Below are positions 18,392-26,980 of a stretch of 64,000 nt of DNA, one piece after another; position 1 is the stretch's first letter; every line of letters starts with the position of its first letter. The translations under genes were made by a program, and so were the position numbers. Where the stretch lies: contig NZ_JANLCM010000001.1 of assembly GCF_024979235.1 (NCBI RefSeq), positions 434,001 to 498,000 of the forward strand, in the 5' to 3' direction. The notes beneath the pieces are model-generated. The model saw only the letters and a program-made list of their open reading frames with translations. It made no database searches and was not told the DNA's origin. This DNA is from Herbiconiux aconitum (GTDB taxonomy: Bacteria; Actinomycetota; Actinomycetes; Actinomycetales; Microbacteriaceae).

Positions 18392-19516
18392 GTGGAGCGG
18401 GTCGCCACGGTGTTGATCGTGGGCGCCGGTCAAGCAGGCCTGTCGGCCGCCTACCACCTGCAGCGACGCGGTTTCGTCAGCGCCGTCGACCACCCTCGCG
18501 CCGAGCGCAGCTATGTCGTGCTCGACGCCGAAGTCGCCCCGGGGGGCGCCTGGCAGCATCGGTGGGAATCGCTACGCATGGCGACCGTGAACGGCATCTT
18601 CGATCTCCCCGGCTTCGCCCAACCGCCCGTCGATGACGACCGACCCAGCCGCGACGCCGTGCCACAGTATTTCGGCGACTACGAGCGGCACTTCGACTTT
18701 GCGATCCTCCGCCCCGTGACGGTCACGACAGTGGAACGGGCCGACGACAGCCTCGGCGGGGACCTCGTCGTCAGCACCAGCGACGGAACCTGGCGCGCCC
18801 GGTACCTGATCAACGCCACAGGCACGTGGACGAACCCCGTGCTGCCGGTGTACCCCGGCCAGGACACCTTTCTCGGTCGGCAGCTCCACACGAGCGACTA
18901 CCGCGATCTGAAGGAGTTCGCGGGTCACCGCGTCGCGGTCGTCGGCGGGGGGATCTCGGCGGTGCAGCAGCTCGAGGAGATCTCGCGTGTCGCCTGGACC
19001 GCCTGGTACACCCGCCGCGAGCCCTTCTTCTTGCCCGGGGCGTTCGACCACGAGACCATCGGCCGTGACACGATCGCGAAGGTGGTGGCCGATGTGGAGG
19101 CCGGGCACCGCACCGGCAGCGTCGTCTCCTACACCGGTCTCGCCTGGACGCCATACGCCCTCGCAGCCCGCGACCGCGGCGTGCTCGAACGGCGGCCGAT
19201 GTTCACCGCGATCGAGCCGCACGGCGTGCGGGAGGCCGACGGAACGTTCACCTCCGTCGACGTCATCCTCTGGGCCACCGGATTCCGGGCGGCGCTCGCG
19301 CACCTCGATCCGCTGCAGCTGAAGAACCCCGAGGGTGGCATCACCCTGCGCGGCACCCGGGTCGAACGCGACCACCGCATCCACCTGATCGGCTTCGGCC
19401 CCTCGCAGTCGACCGTCGGTGCGAATCGGGCCGGGCGGGATGCGGTGGCCGACATCGCGCGCGACCTCGCGCGAGCCGACGCCGCGGCAGCTCCTCCGGC
19501 GTCGGGGAGGGCGTGA
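18392..19516 (+). CDS. FAD-dependent monooxygenase-like oxidoreductase
   Basis: A 374-residue flavoprotein. VLIVGAGQAGLSAAYHL is the FAD-binding GxGxxG; VAVVGGGISAVQQLEEI near residue 175 is a second dinucleotide (NADPH) site; VILWATGFR near 290 is the ATG motif of class B flavin monooxygenases and YUC-like enzymes. It may oxygenate a nitrogen, sulfur or ketone group; substrate unknown. GTG 18392 is chosen because the ribosome-binding site GGAGG (18376-18380) overlaps the more upstream GTG 18380. No operon partner. Confidence 0.85.
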   Translation: MERVATVLIVGAGQAGLSAAYHLQRRGFVSAVDHPRAERSYVVLDAEVAPGGAWQHRWESLRMATVNGIFDLPGFAQPPVDDDRPSRDAVPQYFGDYERHFDFAILRPVTVTTVERADDSLGGDLVVSTSDGTWRARYLINATGTWTNPVLPVYPGQDTFLGRQLHTSDYRDLKEFAGHRVAVVGGGISAVQQLEEISRVAWTAWYTRREPFFLPGAFDHETIGRDTIAKVVADVEAGHRTGSVVSYTGLAWTPYALAARDRGVLERRPMFTAIEPHGVREADGTFTSVDVILWATGFRAALAHLDPLQLKNPEGGITLRGTRVERDHRIHLIGFGPSQSTVGANRAGRDAVADIARDLARADAAAAPPASGRA

Positions 19517-19526
19517 GCCGGGTTCG

Positions 19527-19988
19527 TCATCGCGCCGGATCGTCCGACTCGAGCACGTCTTTCAACCGGCGGAGGTTGGCGTGGAGCTCCACCGACGTGT
19601 TCTTGCCGACCGCTCTCAAAACCGCCGCCCCCAGCGCCCCGAACGGCAGACGGATGGTCTCGTGCACGCGACAGAAACCCTGGTCGGTCTCCTCGAACCG
19701 GAAAAGCCACTGCGCCCGCATTCCGCGAACGCCCCGGGAGCGATAGGCAAGCGCCCGGTCGGGCTCGCGCGCCGTGACCTCCACCGTGAGCCGCACGCGG
19801 ATAGCGGCGGGTCCCGCCACCGTCCATTCGTATCGGTCGTGCCCGAGCGGCCGCACGTCGACGACGTCGCCCACCGAACGCGGAAGATTGCGCAACTCGG
19901 AGCAGACGGCGAAGACGACGCGCACCGGCCGCCGGATCGTCACCGCACCGGCCACATCGGATCGCCGCACCGGGCCCGGATGCCCCAT
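19527..19988 (-). CDS. SRPBCC/polyketide-cyclase-type protein
   Basis: A 153-residue START/SRPBCC-fold protein: GAVTIRRPVRVVFAVCSELRNLP at the start, YEWTVAGPAAIRVRLTVEVT in the middle, and a C-terminal helix ending VELHANLRRLKDVLE. These are features of polyketide_cyc2 lipid- or ligand-binding proteins. A TACAGT -10 element (19995-20000) lies six bases before ATG 19988, so the gene looks leaderless. Ligand unknown. It converges with the flavin oxidoreductase gene. Confidence 0.8.
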   Translation of the reverse strand: MGHPGPVRRSDVAGAVTIRRPVRVVFAVCSELRNLPRSVGDVVDVRPLGHDRYEWTVAGPAAIRVRLTVEVTAREPDRALAYRSRGVRGMRAQWLFRFEETDQGFCRVHETIRLPFGALGAAVLRAVGKNTSVELHANLRRLKDVLESDDPAR

Positions 19989-20141
19989 GCCGCCACTGTA
20001 CTGTCGCTGTCGCGCGGAGGTCCAGACTCCGAGTGCGCTGGGCTACGGGTGCCCTCCCTACGATTCGCGGGCGTTCAGGCGTACCGTCGGAACGGTCACC
20101 GGTCTCGCGTCGGAGGCGCATCCGTAGCACCAGGAGGAACC

Positions 20142-20393
20142 ATGGCGATCCAGAGCGGCAACGACGAAGACACCGTGGAGAAGGACATGTCCTACAGCCC
20201 GGCGAGCGGTCGGGAGACCGAGCAGGCACAGGACGAACCCCGCACCTCCGCGCACTTCGACGACCCGGACATCGACGAGGCTGCCGTGAAATCGGTGCCC
20301 GGGGTCGGCGGCCCGGATGACGCGGGCGACATCGATGTCGATGAGGAAGCGATCCGGGCATCCATAGCCCGTCGCGCAGCCGAGAAGGAGTAG
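20142..20393 (+). CDS. Small acidic protein of unknown function
   Basis: An 83-residue, strongly acidic, probably disordered protein rich in Asp, Glu and Ser, ending in an Arg/Lys helix (IRASIARRAAEKE). AGGAGGA precedes ATG 20142, a strong ribosome-binding site. I recognise no family. Its stop is directly followed by the start of the next small gene, so the two are co-transcribed. Confidence 0.7.
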   Translation: MAIQSGNDEDTVEKDMSYSPASGRETEQAQDEPRTSAHFDDPDIDEAAVKSVPGVGGPDDAGDIDVDEEAIRASIARRAAEKE

Positions 20394-20687
20394 ATGATGG
20401 CACTGGAGTCCGAGAACCTGACGATCGAACATCGCGGATTCAGCTACACGCTCGCGGGCGGCCCGCCGCGATGGACGATCACCCGCGACGGCACGATGTT
20501 CGGCTACCTGGTGGTGAAGTCGCCGGAGGGCGAGGAGCACGAGCCGGTGTACACGACCCTGACGCCCGACGGCAAAGAGGGCTACATCGAGGGCTCCGAC
20601 TGGGAGCAGATCGCGCGGGCGTTCATGAACGAGGTCGATCCGGCGATCGAGCCGCCGTTCAGCGGCTCGCCGGGCGCCACGCAGTAG
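20394..20687 (+). CDS. Small hypothetical protein
   Basis: A 97-residue soluble protein with alternating beta-strand-like segments: NLTIEHRGFSYTLAGG, WTITRDGTMFGYLVVKS, VYTTLTPDGKEG, then a short helix (WEQIARAFMNEV). It starts directly at the stop of the previous gene with AAGGAG upstream. No family is recognised with confidence; the composition suggests a cytoplasmic protein. Confidence 0.72.
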   Translation: MMALESENLTIEHRGFSYTLAGGPPRWTITRDGTMFGYLVVKSPEGEEHEPVYTTLTPDGKEGYIEGSDWEQIARAFMNEVDPAIEPPFSGSPGATQ

Positions 20688-20762
20688 ACCCCGGAGGCGC
20701 GTTCGGGCACGGCGACCACGCCGTCGTGCTCCGGCCGCCACCTCCTCGTGTTGGCCTTATCT

Positions 20763-20860
20763 TGTAGTAAACATTCCCAGAATGCAAGATGTAACGTCTG
20801 TTTTGCCCAAAATCGCATCAAGGGTTGCGCCCGAAAGACTGTCTAGGTAGTTTCACTACA
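20763..20860 (+). promoter_or_regulatory. Promoter with RpiR/HexR-like operator before sugar transporter operon
   Basis: TTGCGC (20825-20830), a 17-base spacer and TAGTTT (20848-20853) form a promoter. The -10 lies inside the palindrome GTAG-TTTCA-CTAC (20847-20859). Upstream, TGTAGTAAACATTC (20763-20776) is identical over 14 bases to an element before the leftward operon near 56.67 kb and has the same orientation relative to transcription. GTCTGTTTTG at 20796-20805 also recurs near 56.75 kb. The palindrome resembles the RpiR-family HexR box, TGTARTWWWAYTACA. Confidence 0.65.
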
Positions 20861-20933
20861 GATCTAACGGCAATCGCCGAACGCCCTAGCGGCGCATCCT
20901 CTTGCACGATCAATCAGACGACGAGGTCGAACC

Positions 20934-22358
20934 ATGATTCCCAGGAGCACCTTCAGACGACCCCTATTGGCAGCCGGGGCTCTGCTCGGCGCAGCATCTC
21001 TGCTGCTGGCCGGCTGCACCGCCGGCTCGAGCGGTCCGGATGAGAACGCCGAAAAGCCGCAGCAGCTCAGAGTGCTGTACGGCGACGCCTCGGCAGGCGA
21101 CGAAGCCATCGCGTCGCTCGTTCCAGGATTCAAGGAGGCCTACGGGGTCGATCTGGAGATCGACAACATGCCGTACGACGCCCTCCAGCAGAAGGTCTTC
21201 TCGGAGTTCGCATCGGCCAGCGACTACTACGACATCGTGATCGTCGACACTCCCTGGGCGCCCGCCCTCGTTCAGAGCCTCGAGCCCCTCGGGTCGTACC
21301 TGAGCAACGATGCCCTCAACAAGAACGCCCCCGAGTCGGACTTGGGTGACTTCATCCCGAAGGTCTTCTACGACACGGCGGTCTACAAGGCCGATTCACC
21401 CACGGAGCGATTCGACGACGCGGAGTCGGCACCGGACATCGGCTCGATCACGGACTCGGGCTTCGACGTCTTCGGTCTGCCGATCCAGGCGAACGTGGCG
21501 ACCATGGCCTACCGGGCCGACCTCTTCGAGGATCCCGCCCAACAGGCCGCGTTCGCCGCGGAGTACGGCCGGCCCCTCGCTGTGCCGACCACCTGGGAGG
21601 ACTTCGCCGACGTCGCCGAGTTCTTCACGCAGCCCGACAAGGGTCTGTACGGAACGACCATCATGGCCGGGGTGGGTGACTGGGCCACCGATGACTTCAA
21701 GACCCTGCTCGCATCCTTCGGCGGTGACGGAACGTTGGTCAACCCCGATGGGGAGCAGACCTTCGACACGCCCGAGGGCGTCGATGCCCTGACCTACTAC
21801 GCCGATCTCGCGCAGAGCGGCAACGTGCCTCCCGGCAGCACCTCGGCCGACTGGGGAACCACGGCCGACTCGTTCGCCAGCGGACTGACGGCCATGACCT
21901 GGAACTACAGCCCCATGGCGCTCTCGCCCACCGTCTCCGACGCCGGCGGCCGGATCGGATACGCCCCCATGCCCGGACAGCAGGCAGAAGGCCCGCACTT
22001 CGGCACCTGGATGCTCTCGATCAATCCCAACTCGAAGAACAAGGAATGGGCCTACCAAGCCATCAGCTGGATGACGGCGAGCGAGCAGCAGACCGCGATG
22101 ACGGAACTGCAGATGCACCCCAGCCGCGTCTCGGCCTACGAGAGCGTCACGAGCGACAATCCGGAAGCTGCGTTCTACGAGACGCTCGGCGATTCGCTCG
22201 CCCAGGGGGTCGGCCGCGCGCGGGTGCCCAATTACACCGAGATCAGCCACGAGATCGCCGTCGCGGTCAACGACGCAGCGACCGGGGCGTCGACGCCCGA
22301 GGAGGCACTGAGCTCGGCGGCCGACAGGGTGCAGTCGTTGCTGGGAGCCGGGAACTAG
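20934..22358 (+). CDS. Carbohydrate ABC transporter substrate-binding lipoprotein (CUT1)
   Basis: A 474-residue extracellular binding protein. The lipobox LLLAGC puts the lipidated Cys at residue 28. The mature protein begins with a short Ser/Gly linker and QQLRVLYGDASAGDEA, then features of the MalE-type family: SDYYDIVIVDTPWAPALVQ, GLPIQANVATMAYRADLF, VPTTWEDFADVAEFF and GTWMLSINPNSKNKEWAYQAISWM. It delivers a mono- or oligosaccharide to the two permeases encoded next. No ATPase is encoded in the operon. Sugar not evident. Confidence 0.92.
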   Translation: MIPRSTFRRPLLAAGALLGAASLLLAGCTAGSSGPDENAEKPQQLRVLYGDASAGDEAIASLVPGFKEAYGVDLEIDNMPYDALQQKVFSEFASASDYYDIVIVDTPWAPALVQSLEPLGSYLSNDALNKNAPESDLGDFIPKVFYDTAVYKADSPTERFDDAESAPDIGSITDSGFDVFGLPIQANVATMAYRADLFEDPAQQAAFAAEYGRPLAVPTTWEDFADVAEFFTQPDKGLYGTTIMAGVGDWATDDFKTLLASFGGDGTLVNPDGEQTFDTPEGVDALTYYADLAQSGNVPPGSTSADWGTTADSFASGLTAMTWNYSPMALSPTVSDAGGRIGYAPMPGQQAEGPHFGTWMLSINPNSKNKEWAYQAISWMTASEQQTAMTELQMHPSRVSAYESVTSDNPEAAFYETLGDSLAQGVGRARVPNYTEISHEIAVAVNDAATGASTPEEALSSAADRVQSLLGAGN

Positions 22359-22395
22359 TGAGCGGGCGCGGAGTCGGAGCGAAAGGGCGCGTGCG

Positions 22396-23352
22396 ATGAC
22401 CAGAACCCTGGCGCCGTCGGTGGAACGGCCCGTGCAGCGGATCGATCCGCCTGCGCGGAGCCGGCCGCCGCGCCCCCGCAAGCGGAGCTCGCCGTGGTTC
22501 TACATGGCGCCGAGCCTCATCGTGCTGGGCGCGCTGACCATCGGGCCCGCGATCTTCGTGCTCTACTCCGCGTTCCGCAACGACCGCGTTCTCGGTGGTG
22601 CAGGGAAGTTCGTCGGTTTCGACAACTTCATCACCGCTCTCACGAATCCGTCGACCCAGCACTCCTTCCTCGTGACGATCGCCTTCGTGGTCGTGGTGGT
22701 GGCGCTGGAGCTGGCCGCCGGGTTCGCCCTGGCGCTCCCGCTGTCGGGGCAGACCCGGGCCAACCGCTTCGGCGCCGCCATCATGCTGCTGCCGTTCGCC
22801 GTCACGCCGGCCGCGGCGGCGATCGTCTTCAAGCAGCTGCTGAACCCGAACTTCGGTTGGATCGGGTACTACCTCGGCTTCCTCGGCCTGCCTGAGGGAA
22901 CCGACCTGCTCAGCGATCCGACTACGGCCTGGCTGATGCTGGTCATCCTGGACATGTGGCAGTGGACCCCGTTCATCGCCTTGATCCTGATGGCCGGGCT
23001 GCAATCGCTTCCGCTGGAGCCGCGCGAAGCCGCGATGGTCGACGGCGCGTCCAGTGCCCAGATGTTCTGGCACATCACCCTGCCGCAGATGCTCCCGTTT
23101 CTTTCGATCGCCGTCGTGCTGCGGGCCATCCAAGCGTTCAAGACCTTCGATTCGTTCAAGATCCTCACGGGCGGCGGCCCGGGCGATTCCACCGAGATCA
23201 TCAACCTCGGCATCTACCGGATCGGCTTGCAGACCTTCAACGTCGGATTGGCCTGCGCCCTGGGGGTCATCTTCCTGGTGCTGCTGTCGTTGCTGATCCC
23301 GTTGCTGCAGCGAGTCATCGGCCGCCGAGCAGACCCTGAGGAGATGTCATGA
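22396..23352 (+). CDS. Sugar ABC transporter permease, MalF/UgpA type
   Basis: A 318-residue permease with a basic N-terminal tail (about 35 residues) and six transmembrane segments. The inner-membrane EAA loop, EPREAAMVDGASSAQMFWHITLP, is near residue 210 and is the contact site for the ATPase. It overlaps the following permease gene by four bases. Part of the CUT1 system; the ATPase is probably a shared MsiK-like protein encoded elsewhere. Confidence 0.94.
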   Translation: MTRTLAPSVERPVQRIDPPARSRPPRPRKRSSPWFYMAPSLIVLGALTIGPAIFVLYSAFRNDRVLGGAGKFVGFDNFITALTNPSTQHSFLVTIAFVVVVVALELAAGFALALPLSGQTRANRFGAAIMLLPFAVTPAAAAIVFKQLLNPNFGWIGYYLGFLGLPEGTDLLSDPTTAWLMLVILDMWQWTPFIALILMAGLQSLPLEPREAAMVDGASSAQMFWHITLPQMLPFLSIAVVLRAIQAFKTFDSFKILTGGGPGDSTEIINLGIYRIGLQTFNVGLACALGVIFLVLLSLLIPLLQRVIGRRADPEEMS

Positions 23353-24218
23353 GCCAGTCCGGTATTCGCACCAGCAAAGTCAGTCCCGGCGCGTTGACGC
23401 TGTGGCTGGCGGGCCGCACCTGGCTGTGGTTGTGGCTCGTGATCAGCATGGTGCCGATCGTGTTCATGCTCATCACCTCGATCAAGCCGACCGCTCTGGC
23501 CAACGACATCCCGCCGGCGTGGATCTTCACGCCCACCTTGGAGAACTACGCGGCGGTGCTCCTGCCGGGCGCCGGGAATTCGGAGGGCTTCGCCAATCTC
23601 CTCTTGAACAGCGCGATCGTCAGCCTCGGGTCCACCGCACTGGCGCTGATCCTCGCGGTTCCCGCGGCGTACGCACTGTCGATGCGGTCGTTCCGAGCTC
23701 GCAAAGGCCTGTCGAACTGGATTCTCTCCACTTATATGTTTCCGCCGATCGTCGCGGTCGTTCCGATCTTCTTGATCGTCGGTCGGCTCGGGCTCATGGA
23801 CACCTACATCGCGCTCATCATCCCCTACGCCGCCTTCAACCTGCCGATCGTGGTGTGGATCCTCCGCAGCTCGATCATCCAGCTCCCCTACGAGCTGCAG
23901 GAGGCCGCGATGGTCGACGGCGCGTCGTCGTGGACCATCCTGACGAGGGTCATCTGGCCCTTGCTCGTGCCCTCGGCGGCGACCGCGGCGGTGCTGACCA
24001 TCGTGCTGACGTGGAACGAATTCCTGTTCGCGCTCACCCTCACCCGCAGCGGCGCCAAGACGGCGCCGGTGGGCCTGCAGCAGTTCACGGGCCTCTACGG
24101 CACGGACTGGGGCAACATCACGGCGGCCGCCACTCTGACGGCCGCACCGATTCTGGTGCTCATGGTGCTTCTGCGCCGTCAGATGGTGTCGGGACTCGCT
24201 TTCGGAGCAATCAAGTGA
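23349..24218 (+). CDS. Sugar ABC transporter permease, MalG/UgpE type
   Basis: A 289-residue permease with six transmembrane segments and the EAA loop LQEAAMVDGASSWTILTRVIWPL near residue 190. Start ATG overlaps the previous stop. The protein ends RRQMVSGLAFGAIK, the usual MalG-type tail. It completes the membrane part of the importer. Confidence 0.94.
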   Translation: MSQSGIRTSKVSPGALTLWLAGRTWLWLWLVISMVPIVFMLITSIKPTALANDIPPAWIFTPTLENYAAVLLPGAGNSEGFANLLLNSAIVSLGSTALALILAVPAAYALSMRSFRARKGLSNWILSTYMFPPIVAVVPIFLIVGRLGLMDTYIALIIPYAAFNLPIVVWILRSSIIQLPYELQEAAMVDGASSWTILTRVIWPLLVPSAATAAVLTIVLTWNEFLFALTLTRSGAKTAPVGLQQFTGLYGTDWGNITAAATLTAAPILVLMVLLRRQMVSGLAFGAIK

Positions 24219-24238
24219 AACCCCCTCCTGGAGGAGAC

Positions 24239-25297
24239 ATGAAGGCAGTCCTGTTGCCCGGCGACGGCACGGTCGAGGTCGTCGAGCGACCGATTCCGGT
24301 GCCCTCGATGAACCAGGTGCTCATCAAAGTGCGATCGTCGGCGATCTGCGCCAGCGACCTCTCGCTCTACTCCGGCAATGCGGTCGTGGGTGGAAACCTG
24401 GCCGGGAGCGGAAAGATCATTCCCGGGCACGAGGCCGCAGGAGACGTGGTCGAGATCGGCGAGGGGGTGCGGAGCGTCGCCGTGGGCGATCGGGTCGCCG
24501 TGCATCTGTCGATCGGATGCATGCACTGCGAGTTCTGTCGCGCCGGCTACATCGAGCAGTGTCTGCAGTGGCAGTGCGTCGGTTTCGACGTCGACGGGGG
24601 CGACGCCGAATACATCGTCGTGCCGGAGGCAGTGTGTCTCCAGTTGCCGCCCGAGCTCTCCTACGAGGCCGGATCGGTGATGGTCGACAACTTCGGCACC
24701 CAGTACCACACGCAGAAGCGCCTCGGGGTGTCGGGAACGGATGTCGTGACGGTGGTGGGCCTTGGCCCGATGGGCGCGGCCGCGGTTCTCGTCGCGAAGG
24801 CGCGGGGTGCAGACGTCATCGCGGTCGACCTGGTGCCCCACCGTCTGGAGCTGGCTCGCACCCTCGGCGCCGATCATGTCGTCGACGTGAGCGACGGCAC
24901 GGCGCTCGAGCAGATCCTGGCGCTCACCGACGGCCGCGGCACCGAGGTCGCCATCGACTGCTCCGGCAACGCTGCGGGCGAGAACCTGGCTCTCGACGCG
25001 GCAGCCCGCCTCGGGCGCGCGGCGTTCGTGGGGGAATCCTCCTCGGCGACCATCAACCCCAGCGAGCAGTTCCTGCGCAAAGAGCTGACCGTGATCGGCG
25101 GATGGGTCTTCCCCATCTATGAATACGACGAGATGGTGCGATTCATCCTGCGTCACGGGATCACGCCGGAAGTCACCGTGAGCCACCGCTTCACGCTGGA
25201 CGAGGCGCCGACCGCGTTCCGGATGGTGCAGGAGAGACGAGCCGACAAGGTCATGTTCGTCTTCGACGAGGACACAGAGAAGGAATCAACACAATGA
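24239..25297 (+). CDS. Zinc-dependent medium-chain dehydrogenase
   Basis: A 352-residue MDR-family enzyme. The catalytic zinc ligands appear in AICASDLSLYSG (Cys) and IIPGHEAAGDVVEIG (His); the structural zinc site is CMHCEFCRAGYIEQC. The Rossmann motif is VVGLGPMGAAAVLVAKA. It resembles sorbitol/threonine-type dehydrogenases that oxidise polyols or sugars. ATG 24239 has GGAGGA upstream; a GTG at 24215 overlaps the permease stop but lacks a ribosome-binding site. It probably oxidises the imported sugar or polyol. Confidence 0.9.
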   Translation: MKAVLLPGDGTVEVVERPIPVPSMNQVLIKVRSSAICASDLSLYSGNAVVGGNLAGSGKIIPGHEAAGDVVEIGEGVRSVAVGDRVAVHLSIGCMHCEFCRAGYIEQCLQWQCVGFDVDGGDAEYIVVPEAVCLQLPPELSYEAGSVMVDNFGTQYHTQKRLGVSGTDVVTVVGLGPMGAAAVLVAKARGADVIAVDLVPHRLELARTLGADHVVDVSDGTALEQILALTDGRGTEVAIDCSGNAAGENLALDAAARLGRAAFVGESSSATINPSEQFLRKELTVIGGWVFPIYEYDEMVRFILRHGITPEVTVSHRFTLDEAPTAFRMVQERRADKVMFVFDEDTEKESTQ

Positions 25298-25827
25298 CAA
25301 TTCGAAGCGTGCACCACACGGCCATCATCGTGCGGGATCTCGATCGTTCGATCTACTTCTATCACGACGTCTTGGGCCTGCCGCTCTCGCAGGAGCCGAG
25401 CGAGTGGATGGAGGGGGAAGCGCTGGCACGCGGCACCGGTGTGCCCGGGGCCCGCCTTCGGAACGCGCTCCTGCGCATCGGGTCGGATGCCACGCTGGAG
25501 CTCCTGGAATACGCCAACCGGCCGGTCGACAACGACGAGCCGATCCAGCAGAACTACCTCGGCGCGATGCACATCGCCCTCCGGGTCGACGACATCGTCG
25601 CCAAGAAGGCCGAACTCGAGTCCCACGGGGTGGAGTTCCTCGCCGACATCAACGGCTTCGACGACGGCGCTCTCGCCGGATGGCGCTGGGTCTACTTCCA
25701 CGACCCCGACGGCATCTCGCTCGAGCTGGTGGAGGTCGCGTACTCCAACGAGTTCGAGCGTCGTCAGCGCATCGAGGACTACCTGGCCACGCGCCCAGCA
25801 CTGGAGACCCTCGTCCCCACCCCTTGA
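25294..25827 (+). CDS. VOC (glyoxalase/dioxygenase superfamily) protein
   Basis: A 177-residue vicinal-oxygen-chelate protein: SVHHTAIIVRDLDRSIYFYHDVLGL at the start (His metal ligand), a second beta-alpha unit with MHIALRVDDIVAKKAELESHGVEF, and FHDPDGISLELVEV (His, Glu ligands). Such proteins are glyoxalases, epimerases or dioxygenases; in sugar operons they are often lactone or keto-sugar isomerases. It overlaps the dehydrogenase by four bases, so the two work together. Reaction unknown. Confidence 0.86.
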   Translation: MTIRSVHHTAIIVRDLDRSIYFYHDVLGLPLSQEPSEWMEGEALARGTGVPGARLRNALLRIGSDATLELLEYANRPVDNDEPIQQNYLGAMHIALRVDDIVAKKAELESHGVEFLADINGFDDGALAGWRWVYFHDPDGISLELVEVAYSNEFERRQRIEDYLATRPALETLVPTP

Positions 25828-25853
25828 CAACTTTTTCTGTCAAGCTCTAGATT
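25823..25853 (+). promoter_or_regulatory. Promoter and inverted repeat before arsR-type gene
   Basis: TTGACA (25824-25829), 18 bases, TAGATT (25848-25853), then six bases to ATG 25860: a strong, leaderless promoter. CTTGACA (25823-25829) and TGTCAAG (25838-25844) form a 7-bp inverted repeat overlapping the -35, a likely autoregulatory operator. It begins four bases before the VOC stop. Confidence 0.62.
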
Positions 25854-25859
25854 GAGTGC

Positions 25860-26435
25860 ATGGAGGACATCCGAGTACTCACCGACAGTGCCGCCGTCGA
25901 GGTCGCACTCGATCCGATCCGCACCTCGATCCTCGACGCCTTGAGCGAGCCCGGTTCGGCCACGACCGTCGCGGCGGCGATCGGGTCGACTCGGCAGAAG
26001 GTGAACTACCACCTCAAGGCGCTCGAGGCGCACGGGCTGATCGAGCAGGCGGAGACCCGCCTGTGGGGCGGCATCAACGAGCGGTTCATGCGTCGGTCGG
26101 CCCGCTGTCTGGTGGTCTCGCCCGGCGTGCTGCAGAACGCCGCCGTCGATCCCGACGAGATCGCCGACCGCCTGTCGGCCGCGTATCTCATCGCCGTGAA
26201 CGCGCGCACCGTCTCCGAAGTAGGAGCCATCGCGAACAGCACGACGACCGAGACGCGCCTTCCGACCCTCACCGTCGACACCGTGATCGGGTTCGCCTCG
26301 CCCGAGGACCGGGCGGCCTTCGCCACCGAACTGCAATCGGCGATCGCTGCTCTGGTCGCCCGCTACCACCACGACGAGGGCCGGCCGCATCGGTTGACCC
26401 TCTCGTCCTACCCCCGACCGAAGGAGTCATCATGA
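25860..26435 (+). CDS. ArsR-type winged-helix regulator
   Basis: A 191-residue protein with an ArsR-like HTH in residues 8-75: VALDPIRTSILDALSEPGSATTVAAAIG, then TRQKVNYHLKALEAHGLIEQ. No Cys metal-binding motif is present, so it is probably not a metal sensor. The C-terminal part (about 76-190) is specific to HTH-20-type regulators that sit beside SRPBCC proteins. It overlaps the SRPBCC gene (ATGA), a common actinobacterial pairing. Confidence 0.9.
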   Translation: MEDIRVLTDSAAVEVALDPIRTSILDALSEPGSATTVAAAIGSTRQKVNYHLKALEAHGLIEQAETRLWGGINERFMRRSARCLVVSPGVLQNAAVDPDEIADRLSAAYLIAVNARTVSEVGAIANSTTTETRLPTLTVDTVIGFASPEDRAAFATELQSAIAALVARYHHDEGRPHRLTLSSYPRPKESS

Positions 26436-26959
26436 ACCGCCCCGACGAACCGGAACGCGTCGAGCACCGGATGGAACGCCGCTACCCCCTGGCCGCCAGT
26501 CCCGAACAGGTGTGGGAGGTGATCGCCACGGCCGACGGCATCGCGTCATGGATGGCACCCACCCGGCTCGAACCGCAGGCCGGAGGCCAGGTGACTTTCG
26601 ACCTCGGCGACTACACCTCCCGCGGAGTCGTCACCGACTACACGCCGAACACGCGCTTCGCCTACGAGGAGCCGTGGCCGATCGCCGAACGCCCCGAAGA
26701 GATCGCTCCCGACATGGCCGAGTGGTTCGACTCGATCGGCGTGCCGCTGGCCGAGGTCTACGAGACCCTGTCCGCGGTCACGCCGATCGCGACGGAATTC
26801 CTCATCGAAGCCGAATCCGGCGGGTCCTGTGTGCTCCGTGTGGTGACGAGTGCCTACGGAACCGGCGCGGAGTGGGAGAAGGAGTTCTTCGACCAGATGG
26901 TCGACAGCTTCGGGCCCCTCCTCGACGACCTCGCCGCACGCTTCGAACCGGCGCGCTGA
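26432..26959 (+). CDS. SRPBCC/AHSA1-type ligand-binding protein
   Basis: A 175-residue AHSA1-like protein: HRMERRYPLAASPEQVWEVIATADGIASWMAP is the family start, followed by VTFDLGDYTSRGVVTDYTPNTRFAYEEPW and a long C-terminal helix (EFFDQMVDSFGPLLDDLAARF). It is co-transcribed with the ArsR-type regulator and probably shares its signal. Ligand unknown; fold assignment firm. Confidence 0.87.
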   Translation: MNRPDEPERVEHRMERRYPLAASPEQVWEVIATADGIASWMAPTRLEPQAGGQVTFDLGDYTSRGVVTDYTPNTRFAYEEPWPIAERPEEIAPDMAEWFDSIGVPLAEVYETLSAVTPIATEFLIEAESGGSCVLRVVTSAYGTGAEWEKEFFDQMVDSFGPLLDDLAARFEPAR

Positions 26960-26980
26960 GCGCCCCTCCGAGCGACGCTC

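Noticed and set aside
25823..25844. Terminator after the VOC gene
   Set aside because: The T-run lies in the loop of the inverted repeat and not after the stem; it fits better as an operator on the next promoter.
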